DNA of 64,000 nucleotides from Gracilariopsis chorda. Taxonomy: Eukaryota > Rhodophyta > Florideophyceae > Gracilariales > Gracilariaceae. Below are positions 14,031 to 24,536 of this stretch, piece after piece. The position numbers were made by a program, and so were the translations under genes. The stretch is from the NCBI GenBank assembly GCA_003194525.1, contig NBIV01000012.1, positions 496,001 to 560,000 of the forward strand, given 5' to 3'. Position 1 is the stretch's first letter, and each line of letters starts with the position of its first letter. The notes below the pieces were generated by a model that did not search any database, was not told the origin of the DNA, and worked only from the letters and a program-made list of their open reading frames with translations.

Positions 14031-14866
14031 TCAGTTTTGACTCCATGTTGAAGAAGCGAGAAGGTGGGCCAACCTTGAGAGATGGGTGAGACGAGCTGCT
14101 TCACGACACGCCGGGGAGTGTGTCTGGGAAGCTGTCAATGAACGGCGGTTCAGCCCAACTTCTATCTATAACTAGTGGTTTGAAAAAGAAGCATGGAAGG
14201 TTCGAGTTGGGTGTATAGAAGGACGCATACAGATTGTACGGAACAATGAATAGGTTTCTTTTCCTTTGCAGTGATTGGCAGGCTCCAAGAAACCGAAACC
14301 TGATACCGCGGAGGTAAACGACATTCTTTCGTCTTCAACACACAGTGGGTTTCGCACTGTGGTTTACCAAAGTTAGGATACAGAGGCCTTCGACTTAAGT
14401 TGCAATGGGCTGTGAAAGCTCACAAAACAAACTCAGAAAACAAATCAGTCTCTACACTTTTAAGACAAACCCGTATCGTGTTGGGATGCATAGCTAAGGT
14501 AATATCTGACTGGCCAGTATCGTGTTGGGGTGCATATTATATGCACCCCAACACGATACCGGCCAGTCTCACTGCAAGAGACACATCTTGTGTTGTGAAC
14601 TTGCAATCTCTAGTGTTTAGACCAAGCGCACCTCTAAACTATAACCCAGATTAAAGTACGCTACTGTTGAAGCGACAAATAATTCTGCTTTTTGAACAGT
14701 GGTGGTTCATTGATTCAACAGCAACTCCAACCGGACAGGCGTTCTACCAGGGGAAGTGGTGCTACCGTCCCCAGAAGGATTCATCTGTCCTCCCGAGAAG
14801 TTCGCATCCTCCTCCGACGGACTCCTGGCTATTCGAGTTTTCTGCATTCCAGCTAATCGTTTCAAC
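14031..14866. other. intergenic with a long hairpin
   Basis: Contains the long inverted repeat described separately. The short frame starting at 14104 (minus) begins with a hydrophobic stretch and may be the remains of the haloperoxidase signal peptide in another frame. No other gene is seen. The right end is the COA5 leader. Confidence 0.45.
14508..14568. repeat. 61-bp near-perfect palindrome with an adjacent partial copy
   Basis: Two 30-nt arms (14508-14537 and 14539-14568) are reverse complements with one mismatch and a single central base. The arm core GTATCGTGTTGGGGTGCATA (14517-14536) occurs again upstream as a direct copy with one difference at 14473-14492. This gives three copies of one 20-mer within about 100 bp. 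The transcript would form a very stable hairpin, or the DNA could extrude as a cruciform. Confidence 0.95.
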
Positions 14867-15091
14867 ATGTCGAAATCTTGTAAGGGCTTGTTCAATGAGC
14901 TCCTGAGATGCTTAAGTGACTCTAAGTGCGTGATCGAACACCCCGACAAGAAGAAGGCCTTGAAAGACTGTGCGCAGCCTGACGCGGAAGGAGTCGATCC
15001 GTCGTGTCAGGCGATCAGGGTGGCTTATTCGCAATGTAGAAAGGCCCAATTGGATATGAGGCGGAGAATTAGGGGTGCCCCAGGATACTAG
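14867..15091 (+). CDS. COA5: cytochrome c oxidase assembly factor 5 (COA5/PET191)
   Basis: A 74-residue twin CX9C protein of the mitochondrial intermembrane space, needed for early assembly of cytochrome c oxidase. Cys5-x9-Cys15 and Cys47-x9-Cys57 form the two CX9C pairs, and Cys21 and Cys35 are additional. The N-terminus MSKSCKGLFNELLRCL and the tail with RKAQLDMRRRIRG match the PET191 family closely. The length equals that of human COA5. Import would use the Mia40 disulfide relay rather than a presequence. The start is the ATG at the head of this conserved N-terminus; the long frame upstream of it is unconserved. Intronless. Confidence 0.93.
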   Translation: MSKSCKGLFNELLRCLSDSKCVIEHPDKKKALKDCAQPDAEGVDPSCQAIRVAYSQCRKAQLDMRRRIRGAPGY

Positions 15092-15858
15092 TGCTTTGAT
15101 CAAGTTCTGGGCGACAACATTTGCGATCCTGATTATATTTCTATCATATGGCTTATACAAGGCTCTCCCTTGACACATGTCTTGTTCTAACGTATATCAG
15201 GATGGCAGATACCCAAACAAATATATGGATCACGTACCAGTTGATGCGTCAGCTCCCTTCTACTTGTCAACCATGGATTTGTCTTAAGCTGCATTGTGCG
15301 CCATCTGTGCTTGTAATGACTCCTTCAAATGGAAAGGCCAACCAAATACAATACATCAGAGATTAATGCCCGACCGATACATTGTTCGCGACAAATATTA
15401 AGGATTCAGGTGTTTACATAATGGGGAATACATATGTTAAGAGTAGTGCGTTTTACTGCTTACGTAGAGCAGGTAAACAACTCATCGATGGAAACTGGTA
15501 TCACACCTCTAGGATGAGCGGCAAGCTATCGACGTGCTCGATTTGTAACAGTTCGAATGGCTGGCCTCATCCTGTTCTTTACAATTTCCCGCATCCCCTC
15601 CGATAATTGTAGCATCCCCAGCTCCTCGTCCCAGCCACAAAGCTACCCAACAGCTTCACCCCGATCAGTCGCAATCCTTCTTGGACTGTAAAGCGGTGCG
15701 TTTTTGATGAGAGAATTGAGAAACAGAACGACACCGGACTGAAGATGTTTGAAACGAAGCTTGGCAAATGACTCCTTGTTTGAAGAATTAACCATTACGA
15801 TGGAGCACACAGGTGAGGTTTGGCCAGAAGTCTTCGTGTAACTTGACTCCAACCTTTA
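15092..15858. other. intergenic, convergent 3-prime flanks
   Basis: Lies between COA5 (plus) and the prolyl-hydroxylase-like gene (minus). Small frames at 15148, 15382 and 15643 are not recognisable. No RNA gene or strong repeat seen. Confidence 0.5.
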
Positions 15859-16845
15859 TTATAGCTCCTCCTTCACTTCTGTTGATGAAGAATATACAAG
15901 CTGTTCGGAACAGTTTCGAACAAAAATGGTCGCCGCCATTTTCGTACCTTGAATAACTGGACTGCCACCGTGCAGCGTACGGAGATCAATCGCTTCAGTA
16001 TATGGATGCATGTCATACCAGACAAGGACACGTCCTCGCTTGGGCTTCACTCTTAGATGGTCTGGGTTGTTCTCGTCGTACAAAAAGTATCCATCGAGGA
16101 AACCATCACGGGCAAACACCGTCTCACCCCCTTCTTCGACATCCGAGAGATATATCAGTATAGTTCCTGCGCGCTGGCATCCGCGGAAATGTGGGGCGCC
16201 AGAAAGCTGCTGTTCCTCGAGAAAGTCGTAGTGGGGATTAAAGTATTGCCCACTGCGGTACCTATTAACACCAATAGATTCGGTGTTCTTGATAGAAAAG
16301 CCAGTGAGGGAAACCACTTTCTGAACTACGGATGCCAAGACTTTGTCTTCTGAGCTAGATATCCACGCTGTATCAGATGTTCGTGACTTATCTTCTTCGG
16401 GTTCCCCATTCTTTCCAGCGACCATACTTTTTCTGAACCTGGGAGTAGCCTTGTTGATGATCAGATTAATTTCCTGGTCCGTCAATATATTGTCGTAGAA
16501 TACAACCAGAGGTTCTTTCCATGCGAAGTTGACGATAGCGCCTGGAATAAGCCTTGATATCACAGAAAAGTTGCTATGCATCAGATGTCGTGGGATATCC
16601 CATATCGGGCTCGAAACCCTGCCGTCAGACAACAGTGGGCGAACTTGGGAAGGATGGCAAACATGACCGAGATGGCAGGGTGACAAATGAAGCTTCAAAA
16701 CTGTCCGAACTTGGTCGAGATGCGGTTGCAAATGATCCAATACTGGATGCTTTAGGTTCGGTTTAACCAACAGGAAGTTGAAAGCGAGAAGAATAAAGAA
16801 AGGGAAAGAAAAAAAGAACGTCCACACTGGCTTCGGTGCCTGCAT
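15859..16845 (-). CDS. prolyl 4-hydroxylase-like 2-oxoglutarate/Fe(II) oxygenase, membrane-anchored
   Basis: A 328-residue protein. A hydrophobic segment at about residues 8-27 acts as a signal anchor, giving a type II topology with the catalytic part in the ER or Golgi lumen. The catalytic domain spans about 110-312. The iron ligands are visible as His205 and Asp207 (HYD) and His292, and Lys302 is the expected 2-oxoglutarate anchor. IYLSDVEEGGETVF and RVLVWYDMHP are typical of plant and algal P4H enzymes that hydroxylate proline in secreted or wall proteins. The plant-type ShK tail is absent. Intronless. Confidence 0.9.
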   Translation of the reverse strand: MQAPKPVWTFFFSFPFFILLAFNFLLVKPNLKHPVLDHLQPHLDQVRTVLKLHLSPCHLGHVCHPSQVRPLLSDGRVSSPIWDIPRHLMHSNFSVISRLIPGAIVNFAWKEPLVVFYDNILTDQEINLIINKATPRFRKSMVAGKNGEPEEDKSRTSDTAWISSSEDKVLASVVQKVVSLTGFSIKNTESIGVNRYRSGQYFNPHYDFLEEQQLSGAPHFRGCQRAGTILIYLSDVEEGGETVFARDGFLDGYFLYDENNPDHLRVKPKRGRVLVWYDMHPYTEAIDLRTLHGGSPVIQGTKMAATIFVRNCSEQLVYSSSTEVKEEL

Positions 16846-17907
16846 ATCAATGATTCTGGGTTAGAACAACGCGATATTGGCGTATCTCATGACCTCTATT
16901 TCCCCTGGACGATAGGACGCAACCTCATCAGCTCCCTTTGCAAATTACAGCACAACATCTAAATCACAGCACATCATCGATCAATCGGTAAATGTTGTTG
17001 ACAGACCGATTTCAGTGTTGATGGCCCTAGTAGATAACAGCATTGGGCTTCACCGGTGTGTATGTGTATATGCTGAGCGACAACACTAAAACGCCTCTTG
17101 CTTCACTGCTTGGCGCACTTCAATCGCATAACTGAACACTTTGTGTATCTAACCTACTTCACTCGGGTGGAGAGAGAGATACTGCTGTAGTCAGGTTGCT
17201 ACAATGCAGAAGCACATCCTTCAGGATAGCTTTTATGTGCGTCGGAAAGAAGGGTATGTGCCGCTGGTGCGTTACGCCTGACTTCACTAAGGGACTAGTC
17301 TTCGAGAAGGGGCGATAGCTTTCATTTCCAGTCACGACGTTGTAGCTTCGGTAGCGAAAGTGGTCTCTTTCCGACTTCTTCATGTCAAAGGTATGAATGC
17401 CTGCTTCGAAGTTAGGTTAATAGTCAAAACCGAGTAACTGATCCATTTTGCTTCGGTACGTTCGACTTCGATAGAAAGGTCTGTTTGTCATAGTTTCTGG
17501 AATAATCCATAACGCCACGGATAGGATTAATAGGTTCTAAGCGTTGCCCATCAAGATGCAAATAATGATATGAAGCTATTCAGTGCTGGCCAGTGACCGC
17601 CCTATGCCAGAATCACAGACGAGTCACTCTCATGAGTGGTGTTTGACTGCCGCAATGCCAAACCACCGGAAAAAAGAGGGATTCGCGACCAGTTCTCTGA
17701 AGAAAGCCAACAAACAGGAGATCCGGGTCATGGCATACTTTCATACTTGTCTGTGTCGTTTCCGCGGAGCCCCGAGCGTTCCCATGAGGGTAGCAATCTA
17801 GCTATGTACCCAGATATTTTTTATCTCCGTGCCTCCTGATCTCTGTCATTCTACGTACCCTTGTATCTTTTTCAAAACCTGGGATTTCTGCCCGAAAACC
17901 ACAACAC
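16846..17907. other. 1.06 kb intergenic region, divergent flanks
   Basis: Lies between the P4H-like gene (minus) and the unrecognised gene at 17.9 kb (plus), so it should contain both promoters. Small frames at 17159, 17583 and 17636 are not recognisable. No repeat stands out. Confidence 0.5.
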
Positions 17908-19174
17908 ATGGACAGACCTTCTCGAATCTGGGGGATCGATTTGTTCGCTGAAAGTAAGGATTATCTTCACGCGCCTGAGTGTCTTCGTGGAGCATTGTAC
18001 ATTCTAACTATTGACCAGGACGATGTCAGGTCGGACAGACCTCGTTCTTCTTAGCAAAGCAACAGCATTTGTTGCACACACCGCTCCCAAAGGAGTCTCA
18101 TTCTTTTGGTCCAGTCCTGGTCACCGACACACGATATCATCACAGCGCCGAGCCCCGAGAACATTTGTTCGTCTTGTTCCACAGAAAGATGGGAAACTTC
18201 TTCTTCAGACTGCCGTTACCACCTATGGGATACATAGGGACTCTTGTCCAAGAAAAGTGAGGCTCTTTTCTCTCCTTCATATCGCTGACCCTTTATATTA
18301 TCACCTCATCCAGTCATCTTTAGAGCATGCCACAGTCTTGTTCGAGTTAATAACCTCACGAACAGCTTCAAGTGGAAGCAGTAAACTTAAATCTCTCACA
18401 TCGCCGGTTGACCCGTCCCCTTCTATGAAAGCCTCCGCACGTTCCTTAAAAGCAGTTCCCCAAGTCAGTGCCTTGAACTTGATGCAACCAAACTGGTATC
18501 TTGCAGATCTTCCTCGAGAAAGAATCCCAAGTTTGGCTCAAGGCGTGAAAGGAATTTCTTTCTCCACTAAGATACTAAGCCTCATCGCAGCGTGCCTTCC
18601 CTGCCCCGAGTTAAACGCCTCTCTTCTTCACGCATACTTCACGACAAATTCATTTACCCCTGCTCGTCTTTTTCAGCTTCTCAACGCAGATCTAGTGACC
18701 AAACGCCGATTAACGTATGCTTGGCGCGCTGTCTCAAGCACAAATGCCAAGGCAAATTCGCGAGTGCTGGCTGATCTTGACCGCAATCGAATTGCCTGGG
18801 ATACCATAGACGAAGTCCGAGAAGAGGAGGTTGCGCTTTTGTACGGGGCATGGCACACAGGATGGTTCTGTCGTCGAGCTGAAGCTGACGGTATGCGCTT
18901 TATCAGTCAGGAATGGATAACGGCTATGACGCTACCCAATGTTCCAGTTAGCTTTGTAGACACTTTAAGATGGGCTTTCATTTTGGTATTGTACTGCACA
19001 TATGCAGGTTTGGACTGGGTGTCATTCGTTGAACACATAGCCCAGTCGTTTGCGGGAACATATGAATCAAATGTGCAAGAGTTCTTCCTTTACATGCTGC
19101 GTCACATTGCTCCGTACTTGGCTTTTAGACGGTGGTTCGATGAATGGGATATATACTCCACACTCGACGAATAA
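17908..19174 (+). CDS. unrecognised protein, probably two exons
   Basis: The main open frame (18011-19174) lacks an upstream ATG in its own frame apart from one at 18023. A better model uses exon 1 at 17908-17953 (MDRPSRIWGIDLFAE), a 76-nt GT-AG intron at 17954-18029 with donor GTAAGG, and exon 2 from 18030, giving 396 residues. I do not recognise the family. The N-terminal 130 residues are mixed alpha/beta, residues 135-170 are Ser-rich, and the C-terminal third is helical and aromatic-rich (for example WHTGWFCRRAEADG and a hydrophobic run RWAFILVLYCTYAGLDW). A further in-frame 57-nt stretch beginning GTGAGG at about 18257 could be another intron. It is likely real given its length and lack of competing frames, but no function is proposed. 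Confidence 0.55.
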
Positions 19175-19363
19175 ATTCATCCATGGAGATATAACTGGAA
19201 CGGCCCTACCCACCTAACGGAAACTTCATTTAGTGCGAAAAAACATATCAGTTTGTTGATAAGCGTACGCAGCATAGGAAGGCAACCCATTTCACCTGGG
19301 TTCAAGCGCGATGCTTGTGTTCTTGGCGAGGTTCATTTCCAAGAGTTAGGTTTCTGAATATAT
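19175..19363. other. short convergent 3-prime spacer
   Basis: A 189-bp gap between the unrecognised plus-strand gene and plastid LPD on the minus strand. No feature seen. Confidence 0.5.
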
Positions 19364-20956
19364 TTAGTGCGCGGCCATCCCAACAGCTCCTTTGATGGCT
19401 TCATCGACAACCTCGCTTAGCGTCGGATGTGTATGTACACAAAATGCAAGTTCATCAACTGTGGTGCCTCGTGCAACGGCATTTGAACATTCCTGAATCA
19501 GGTCTGCGGCGTGAAGTCCAATAATGTGTACACCCAAGATCTTTCCGTTGCTCTTGTTAAAGAGGACTTTTGCTATCCCATCCCCTTCTCCTTCTGCTAA
19601 TGCCTTGGAATTTGCCCGGAAATGCCCCACAGACTTGCCAAGTTCGAATCCTTCGTTCGATGCCTTCTCTTTAGCCTGAGGTTCTGTTAGACCCACCATT
19701 GATATCTCGGGGTGTGTGAAGCACGCGGCGGGCACTGCATTATGATCTACTTGGTGTTCTTTCCCAACCATGTTTTCCACTGCACTAATCCCTTGAGCAG
19801 ATGCTGCGTGCGCAAGCATCATCTTTCCGTTGACGTCACCAATGGCATAAAGGTGGTCAATAACATTTCCATCCTTATCAAGAACTCGCATACGATCGTC
19901 TACAGGAACGAAACCACGCTGAGTTTCTACTTGTACAGATTCGAGACCTAAACCTTCAGTGAAGGGAGCTCGACCGGTGGCAATCATTGCCGCATCCACC
20001 TCAAGTTGATCAACCTGCTCCTTCGTTCCTGCATCGATAAGGTCAATTACAACGGGGCGTTGTCCTGGGATCCCCGGGGTAACTTTAGCGGCGAATACAT
20101 TCGTATGATAGTCAATCGGACGAGGATTAATGAGCAGTCTTTGGGCTAACCGAGCAATCTCCGGGTCGAATCCCGGCATCAGATTTGGCATGGCTTCCAC
20201 GAACGTTACGTTGGAGCCTAGCGCCGTATAAACATCAGAAAACTCAAGACCTATATAGCCGGATCCGACAATTGCAACCCAGTCTGGAACCCATTCCATC
20301 TTTAACGCATCATCGCTCGTAAAGACGGTTTTGCCGTCAATCTCAATTCCTCTTGGCACAAAAGGAACGCTTCCAGGAGCCAAAATGATATTTTCTGCAG
20401 TATAAGTCTTCCCATCGGATCCCTTGATGATTTGAGCACCTAGCAATGTTGCCCGGGAATTGATAATCGTAACACCGAGAGCAGTTAAAGAATTAGCCAT
20501 GTTTCCCTTGACTTTGGATGCTAGGCCATTTGCATGATCTGCTACGCCTTGTCGGTCATAAGAAACGCCGTCCAAAGATATTCCAAGAGCCCTCAAATGG
20601 TCGGCGTCTTTCATTTCTCGAATGCGACCCGCCGCTGCTAGAAGAGCTTTCGATGGAACGCAACCTCTATTTACGCATGTACCACCAATATCACGAGCTT
20701 CAAATACGCAGACTTTTAGCCCTTTAGCCACTGCATGGAGGGCGGCACCATGGCCACCAACACCAGCACCAACGATTGCTAAGTCATAATCAAATGAAGC
20801 TCGAGGAGCATTCGATTTACGCGTATTTGAGCGAACGACAACTCGACGCGTCAATACCGGACGGATGAACGACGATCTTTGATACGACAGCGATGGGAAA
20901 GAGTAGCCCCTCGAGAACGGAGGGCAAAACGTGTGAACAAATGCCATTCCCTTCAC
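19364..20956 (-). CDS. LPD1: plastid dihydrolipoamide dehydrogenase (E3)
   Basis: A 530-residue flavoprotein that reoxidises dihydrolipoamide in the plastid pyruvate dehydrogenase complex, supplying acetyl-CoA for fatty acids. Residues 1-55 are Ser/Arg/Phe-rich, as expected of a plastid transit peptide; Met4 could also start it. The FAD motif is [12 protein letters not shown] near 62-73. The redox disulfide is Cys94-x4-Cys99 in [16 protein letters not shown]. The NAD site is [12 protein letters not shown], and the C-terminal interface carries the catalytic His-Glu region in [14 protein letters not shown]. The long insert after the redox cysteines (the [10 protein letters not shown] region) is typical of the cyanobacterial/plastid form, which separates it from the mitochondrial enzyme. 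Confidence 0.94.
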   Translation of the reverse strand: MKGMAFVHTFCPPFSRGYSFPSLSYQRSSFIRPVLTRRVVVRSNTRKSNAPRASFDYDLAIVGAGVGGHGAALHAVAKGLKVCVFEARDIGGTCVNRGCVPSKALLAAAGRIREMKDADHLRALGISLDGVSYDRQGVADHANGLASKVKGNMANSLTALGVTIINSRATLLGAQIIKGSDGKTYTAENIILAPGSVPFVPRGIEIDGKTVFTSDDALKMEWVPDWVAIVGSGYIGLEFSDVYTALGSNVTFVEAMPNLMPGFDPEIARLAQRLLINPRPIDYHTNVFAAKVTPGIPGQRPVVIDLIDAGTKEQVDQLEVDAAMIATGRAPFTEGLGLESVQVETQRGFVPVDDRMRVLDKDGNVIDHLYAIGDVNGKMMLAHAASAQGISAVENMVGKEHQVDHNAVPAACFTHPEISMVGLTEPQAKEKASNEGFELGKSVGHFRANSKALAEGEGDGIAKVLFNKSNGKILGVHIIGLHAADLIQECSNAVARGTTVDELAFCVHTHPTLSEVVDEAIKGAVGMAAH

Positions 20957-21745
20957 AGTACAACTGAGATCGATTGCAAATCTAATGATGTCAGTTTTGC
21001 AGTTGAAGATTACCCGACAGGTGTTATGATGTGGTCAACTGCCAAATCCTTTGAATGTTTCAAAACTGATATCAGGACGATATGAGAACTGGAGAATCAC
21101 TCCAGCACGGATCGTATGTCTCAAAAGCACGAAGATGCACCTTTCTCCTTCGAAGTTGGTCTGCGAATTGAATGCTTCTTCCCAAGAAGTCCTGAGTTCT
21201 AGATCGTCGTCAAAAAGGAGCAAGTTGTGCTAAAGGGTTACTATCAACGGTACCAAAGGTACACGTACCCTGGTATGACGATCTCCGTTGCAAAGCTGAA
21301 ATCGCGGTGTCAAACATCTACCAACCACGTGGGCACATGCCGTTGGTACCTTTGGTACGTGTTTCCGAAACCATTGCAGGACCAGCTACGATTTGTCTTT
21401 CCACACTTTCGAAAAAGTTGCGAAATTCTGTCTACCAAGGGTAAGAGGATCCGTGTGCTCGAGTTAGGCTACGCAGCATACTTGTTCTTCTTGTAAGCAC
21501 GCCGCCGTCTGATACCAAAGCAATGATTCAAAGATATCCTCTCTGTCATTAGTCATTCCGTCTTCTGGGAGTTGTTTCGTCATCGAAGGAGGAATTCTCG
21601 TCACTTCAGCAGAAAAGACGAATTTTTGATAACGCAGGATAGAGCTGGCTACGACGTACATCTAGAGTGGCCATCTGTGAATAGCCGAGTTGCATTTGCA
21701 CTTCGTGCCTAGCACATAAGACGCTACCGGTCTTTGCCCATCTCA
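20957..21745. promoter_or_regulatory. divergent region with inverted GGTACC-type arms
   Basis: Separates the start codons of plastid LPD (minus) and the DDX55-like helicase (plus). It contains the inverted arms described at 21249-21358 and one TAAAGGGTTA word at 21231-21240 immediately next to them. Short open frames here are not convincing. Confidence 0.5.
21249..21358. repeat. 110-bp inverted repeat with GGTACC-AAA-GGTAC arms
   Basis: The left arm GGTACCAAAGGTAC (21249-21262) and right arm GGTACCTTTGGTAC (21345-21358) are exact reverse complements separated by 82 bp. The flanks also partly mirror each other (CAACGG before the left arm, CCGTT just before the right arm). It may be a small MITE-like element or paired regulatory sites. 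Confidence 0.8.
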
Positions 21746-23542
21746 ATGGCTACAGCTGGTCCTTGGGCTGCCCTACGGCCCTCACTAGCACAGCCGTTGG
21801 TAGAGGCTCTGCATAATGTGTTTCAACATAGTTCAATGACTCCCGTCCAAGCGACAGCGATACCGCCTATTCTCAGTTGCAAGGATGTCTGCGTTCAGGC
21901 GGAGACAGGTTCTGGAAAGACACTTTCCTTTCTGATTCCCATTGCTCAAAAATTGTTGGCCACAAAGTCAAAGCCATCGAAACGAATATATGCCATAGTG
22001 ATATTACCAACAAGGGAGCTGGCTGCACAGGTTCACTCAGTGGCTTGTAAGCTTTTCGGTAACATTCCTGGCGATGTCATTCCTGTTCCACTAGTCGGTG
22101 GGGTTGAGTCCAAATCGGCGGCTCCGGACGCCAAATATAAGGACCATCGGCTGATAATTTCAACACCTGGGCGTCTAGCCGCAGCTCTCGAATCTAACTC
22201 TCTTTCTCACAACAGTTTAGAAGTGCTTATCCTTGACGAAGCTGACCGCTTGTTGGACATGGGATTTTCTGTTACTCTCACGTCCATTCTCACGCGTTTA
22301 CCTCGGCAGCGGCGAACTGGCATTTACTCGGCTACGCAAACAGAGGAAGTTATTTCTTTGGCTCGCGCCGGCTTGCGAAACCCCGTTCGTGTTATCATCA
22401 AAGTGGCTTCAGTGCAGGGCAAAAGAGCTATTCCAGCTTCCTTGGCAAGCTATTACGATATTCTTCCACCTGGTCAGAAGCTTGCCCGTCTCATTGAGTT
22501 GTTATCACGCGAGAGCGGCAAGTATATTATTTATTTCTTGACCTGTGCGTGTGTTGACTATTATCGCCGCCTCCCACTTCACAAAATGCTCTCCTCCGCC
22601 GCAAACCATGTAAGCGATAGCGTACAAGACGCAGTTGAAGACAAGCAAAACGAAAGACCTTTCATCGCGCTACACGGGAAGATGACCCAGAATCGACGGG
22701 AGAGAAGCCTTGCTCAATTCACTACTTCTAAACAGGGAGTTTTGCTATGCACAGATGTAGCTGCACGCGGAATCGATATTCCAGACGTCGACTGGGTGGT
22801 ACAGTTCGATGCTCCCCAAGACCCAGATGCATACATACACCGTGTAGGAAGAACGGCACGGCTCGGACGAGACGGAAAGTCCGTCATCTTCCTTGGAGAG
22901 TCGGAAGAGTCGTACGTCGATTTCTTGGAGCTCCGCAAGTGCCCAATGGTGAGACTTGAGCATGAAAGATCGAACGCATTGATTAAAGACGTAGCCTCTG
23001 GCGTGAAGGATGCTACCCTAGCCGATCGAGCAGTTCTTGAGGCGTCTGAATTGGCGTTTTTGAGCTATATTCGAGCATATAAGGAACACAGATGCCGATT
23101 TTTGTTTAAGCTCGACGAGTTGGATATCAACGGCGTAGCAGACTCCTTTGGTCTATTGCGATTACCTCGCTTTTACGAATTCAAAAAGCTTCGGAGCAAA
23201 TTCAAGCCGCGCGGTGAAGGCGTGGACATTCGAGGGATAAAGTTCAAGGATAAACAGAGGGAGGCCGCTCGTCAGAAGAAGATTTTGGAAGCTACGCAGA
23301 ATTGTAATGAAAGAATAGAAAAGATAAGGAGGAAAGGGAAGAAGCGAAAAAAGAAAGCTAAAACTGAAGTGGACAAGCCCGATAACACAAAGCAGAAAGG
23401 GAAACGGAAATCTCAACTAGAAACTGGTGTTGATGAGGAGGAAGAGGATTTCAGTTTCGAAGCAATGCAACTTCGAAAGCTAAAAAGAGGGAAGATCTCA
23501 CAAGAAGTATTTGACAAGGTAACTGGTCAGGAGCTAACGTAA
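21746..23542 (+). CDS. DDX55: DEAD-box RNA helicase, SPB4/DDX55 family
   Basis: A 598-residue nucleolar helicase for 60S ribosome assembly. The Q motif region reads MTPVQATAIP, motif I is AETGSGKT, motif II VLDEADRLLDMGF, motif III SATQT (Ser-Ala-Thr), and motif VI HRVGRTARLG. After the two RecA domains comes the region that marks this subfamily: ADRAVLEASELAFLSYIRAY and FGLLRLPRFYEFKK. A Lys-rich C-terminal tail ends with KLKRGKISQEVFDK, which parallels the human DDX55 tail. The start is the ATG at 21746, four codons inside the longest possible frame, whose first codon is TTG. The stop is only 7 bp from the stop of the convergent rhodanese gene, so the transcripts probably overlap. Confidence 0.94.
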   Translation: MATAGPWAALRPSLAQPLVEALHNVFQHSSMTPVQATAIPPILSCKDVCVQAETGSGKTLSFLIPIAQKLLATKSKPSKRIYAIVILPTRELAAQVHSVACKLFGNIPGDVIPVPLVGGVESKSAAPDAKYKDHRLIISTPGRLAAALESNSLSHNSLEVLILDEADRLLDMGFSVTLTSILTRLPRQRRTGIYSATQTEEVISLARAGLRNPVRVIIKVASVQGKRAIPASLASYYDILPPGQKLARLIELLSRESGKYIIYFLTCACVDYYRRLPLHKMLSSAANHVSDSVQDAVEDKQNERPFIALHGKMTQNRRERSLAQFTTSKQGVLLCTDVAARGIDIPDVDWVVQFDAPQDPDAYIHRVGRTARLGRDGKSVIFLGESEESYVDFLELRKCPMVRLEHERSNALIKDVASGVKDATLADRAVLEASELAFLSYIRAYKEHRCRFLFKLDELDINGVADSFGLLRLPRFYEFKKLRSKFKPRGEGVDIRGIKFKDKQREAARQKKILEATQNCNERIEKIRRKGKKRKKKAKTEVDKPDNTKQKGKRKSQLETGVDEEEEDFSFEAMQLRKLKRGKISQEVFDKVTGQELT

Positions 23543-23549
23543 AAGAATC

Positions 23550-24515
23550 CTAAGCTGTGACGGGGTTAGTTTTGGTTGCGCCATATTCACTCCAACTCCC
23601 ATCATAGACAGCAGAAGTTATTCCAAGCTCGTGCAGTGCTACGCAAAGAACTGCTGCAGTAACCCCGCTGCCACACGTGAGGGAAACAGGCCCGGTAATC
23701 GCGTCGATATCAACTCCAGCTTTCTGAAATGCCTCTTGAAGATCTGCTCGGCTTTTCATTCTTCCCGACTCAACAAGAACAGAGCTCGGCAAGTTGAAGG
23801 CTGAGGGCATGTGTCCGCTCAGTAGACCTGGTCGCGGCTCTGGGCTCGTGCCATCAAACCTCCCTTTCGAACGAGCGTCTATTATCACTCCCTTTCGTCC
23901 TTCTATTTGACGAAGCATATCTTGCATATTACGAACAAGATCTTTGTCCATTTGCGGAATGAACGTTCCTCCCGATGCCGCAGTCACTTTAGCGGGGGGT
24001 GGAGAGGTATCAACGGGAAGTCCTTGATTCTCCCACTCTTTCAGACCACCATCAAGTAGATAAGAATCGCGCTTGCCGTGCAGACGAAACATCCACCATG
24101 CTCGAGCAGCACCCACGAAGCCGGACTGGGCGTACACAACGACTGGCTTGTCATTTGTGACTCCCAGCTCTGATACTTTCGCTGCGAAGTCCTCTGGTGC
24201 TGGGAGCATGTGTGGTAGCGACGATGATGTGTCACAGAGTCCGGGTCCGTCTATATCAAAGTAACGGGCCCCGGGGATCCTCTTCTGCTCATAGTCAGTA
24301 TAAGGATTACGCTTCTCTGCAGGCATGTACCATGATGCATCCAAAACAGTTGAGACCTGCAGCCGAGATTTTACCCATTTCGGGGTTACTAGTGCGGACC
24401 CTGTCGGTTTCGAGGACATGGAGACAACAGATCTGCAGATTCGCAGCGAAGATAAGAATGGGTAAGTGAAGAATGATGAACTGGTTAACGCTGCTGTAAG
24501 TCCAATATAGGTCAT
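23550..24515 (-). CDS. two-domain rhodanese, mercaptopyruvate/thiosulfate sulfurtransferase
   Basis: A 321-residue tandem rhodanese that transfers sulfur from 3-mercaptopyruvate or thiosulfate. The inactive N-terminal domain includes YAQSGFVGAARAWWMFRLHG and YLLDGGLKEW. The C-terminal domain has the catalytic loop CGSGVT with Cys281, a sequence usual in the 3-mercaptopyruvate type. Residues 1-32 look like a mitochondrial or plastid presequence. The second Met (residue 33, position 24419, MSSKPTGSALV) precedes the conserved part and could give a cytosolic form from the same gene. The upstream Met codon lies inside a perfect DNA hairpin (24500-24536), which may affect initiation. Confidence 0.9.
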   Translation of the reverse strand: MTYIGLTAALTSSSFFTYPFLSSLRICRSVVSMSSKPTGSALVTPKWVKSRLQVSTVLDASWYMPAEKRNPYTDYEQKRIPGARYFDIDGPGLCDTSSSLPHMLPAPEDFAAKVSELGVTNDKPVVVYAQSGFVGAARAWWMFRLHGKRDSYLLDGGLKEWENQGLPVDTSPPPAKVTAASGGTFIPQMDKDLVRNMQDMLRQIEGRKGVIIDARSKGRFDGTSPEPRPGLLSGHMPSAFNLPSSVLVESGRMKSRADLQEAFQKAGVDIDAITGPVSLTCGSGVTAAVLCVALHELGITSAVYDGSWSEYGATKTNPVTA

Positions 24516-24536
24516 TTCTTATGACCTATATTGGAC
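24500..24536. repeat. perfect 16-bp-stem hairpin containing the rhodanese start codon
   Basis: Arms 24500-24515 and 24521-24536 are exact reverse complements around a 5-nt loop, and one more base pair (24499/24537) extends the stem. The minus-strand ATG at 24515-24513 is at the loop edge, so the first codons (MTYIG) come from the stem. Confidence 0.95.
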
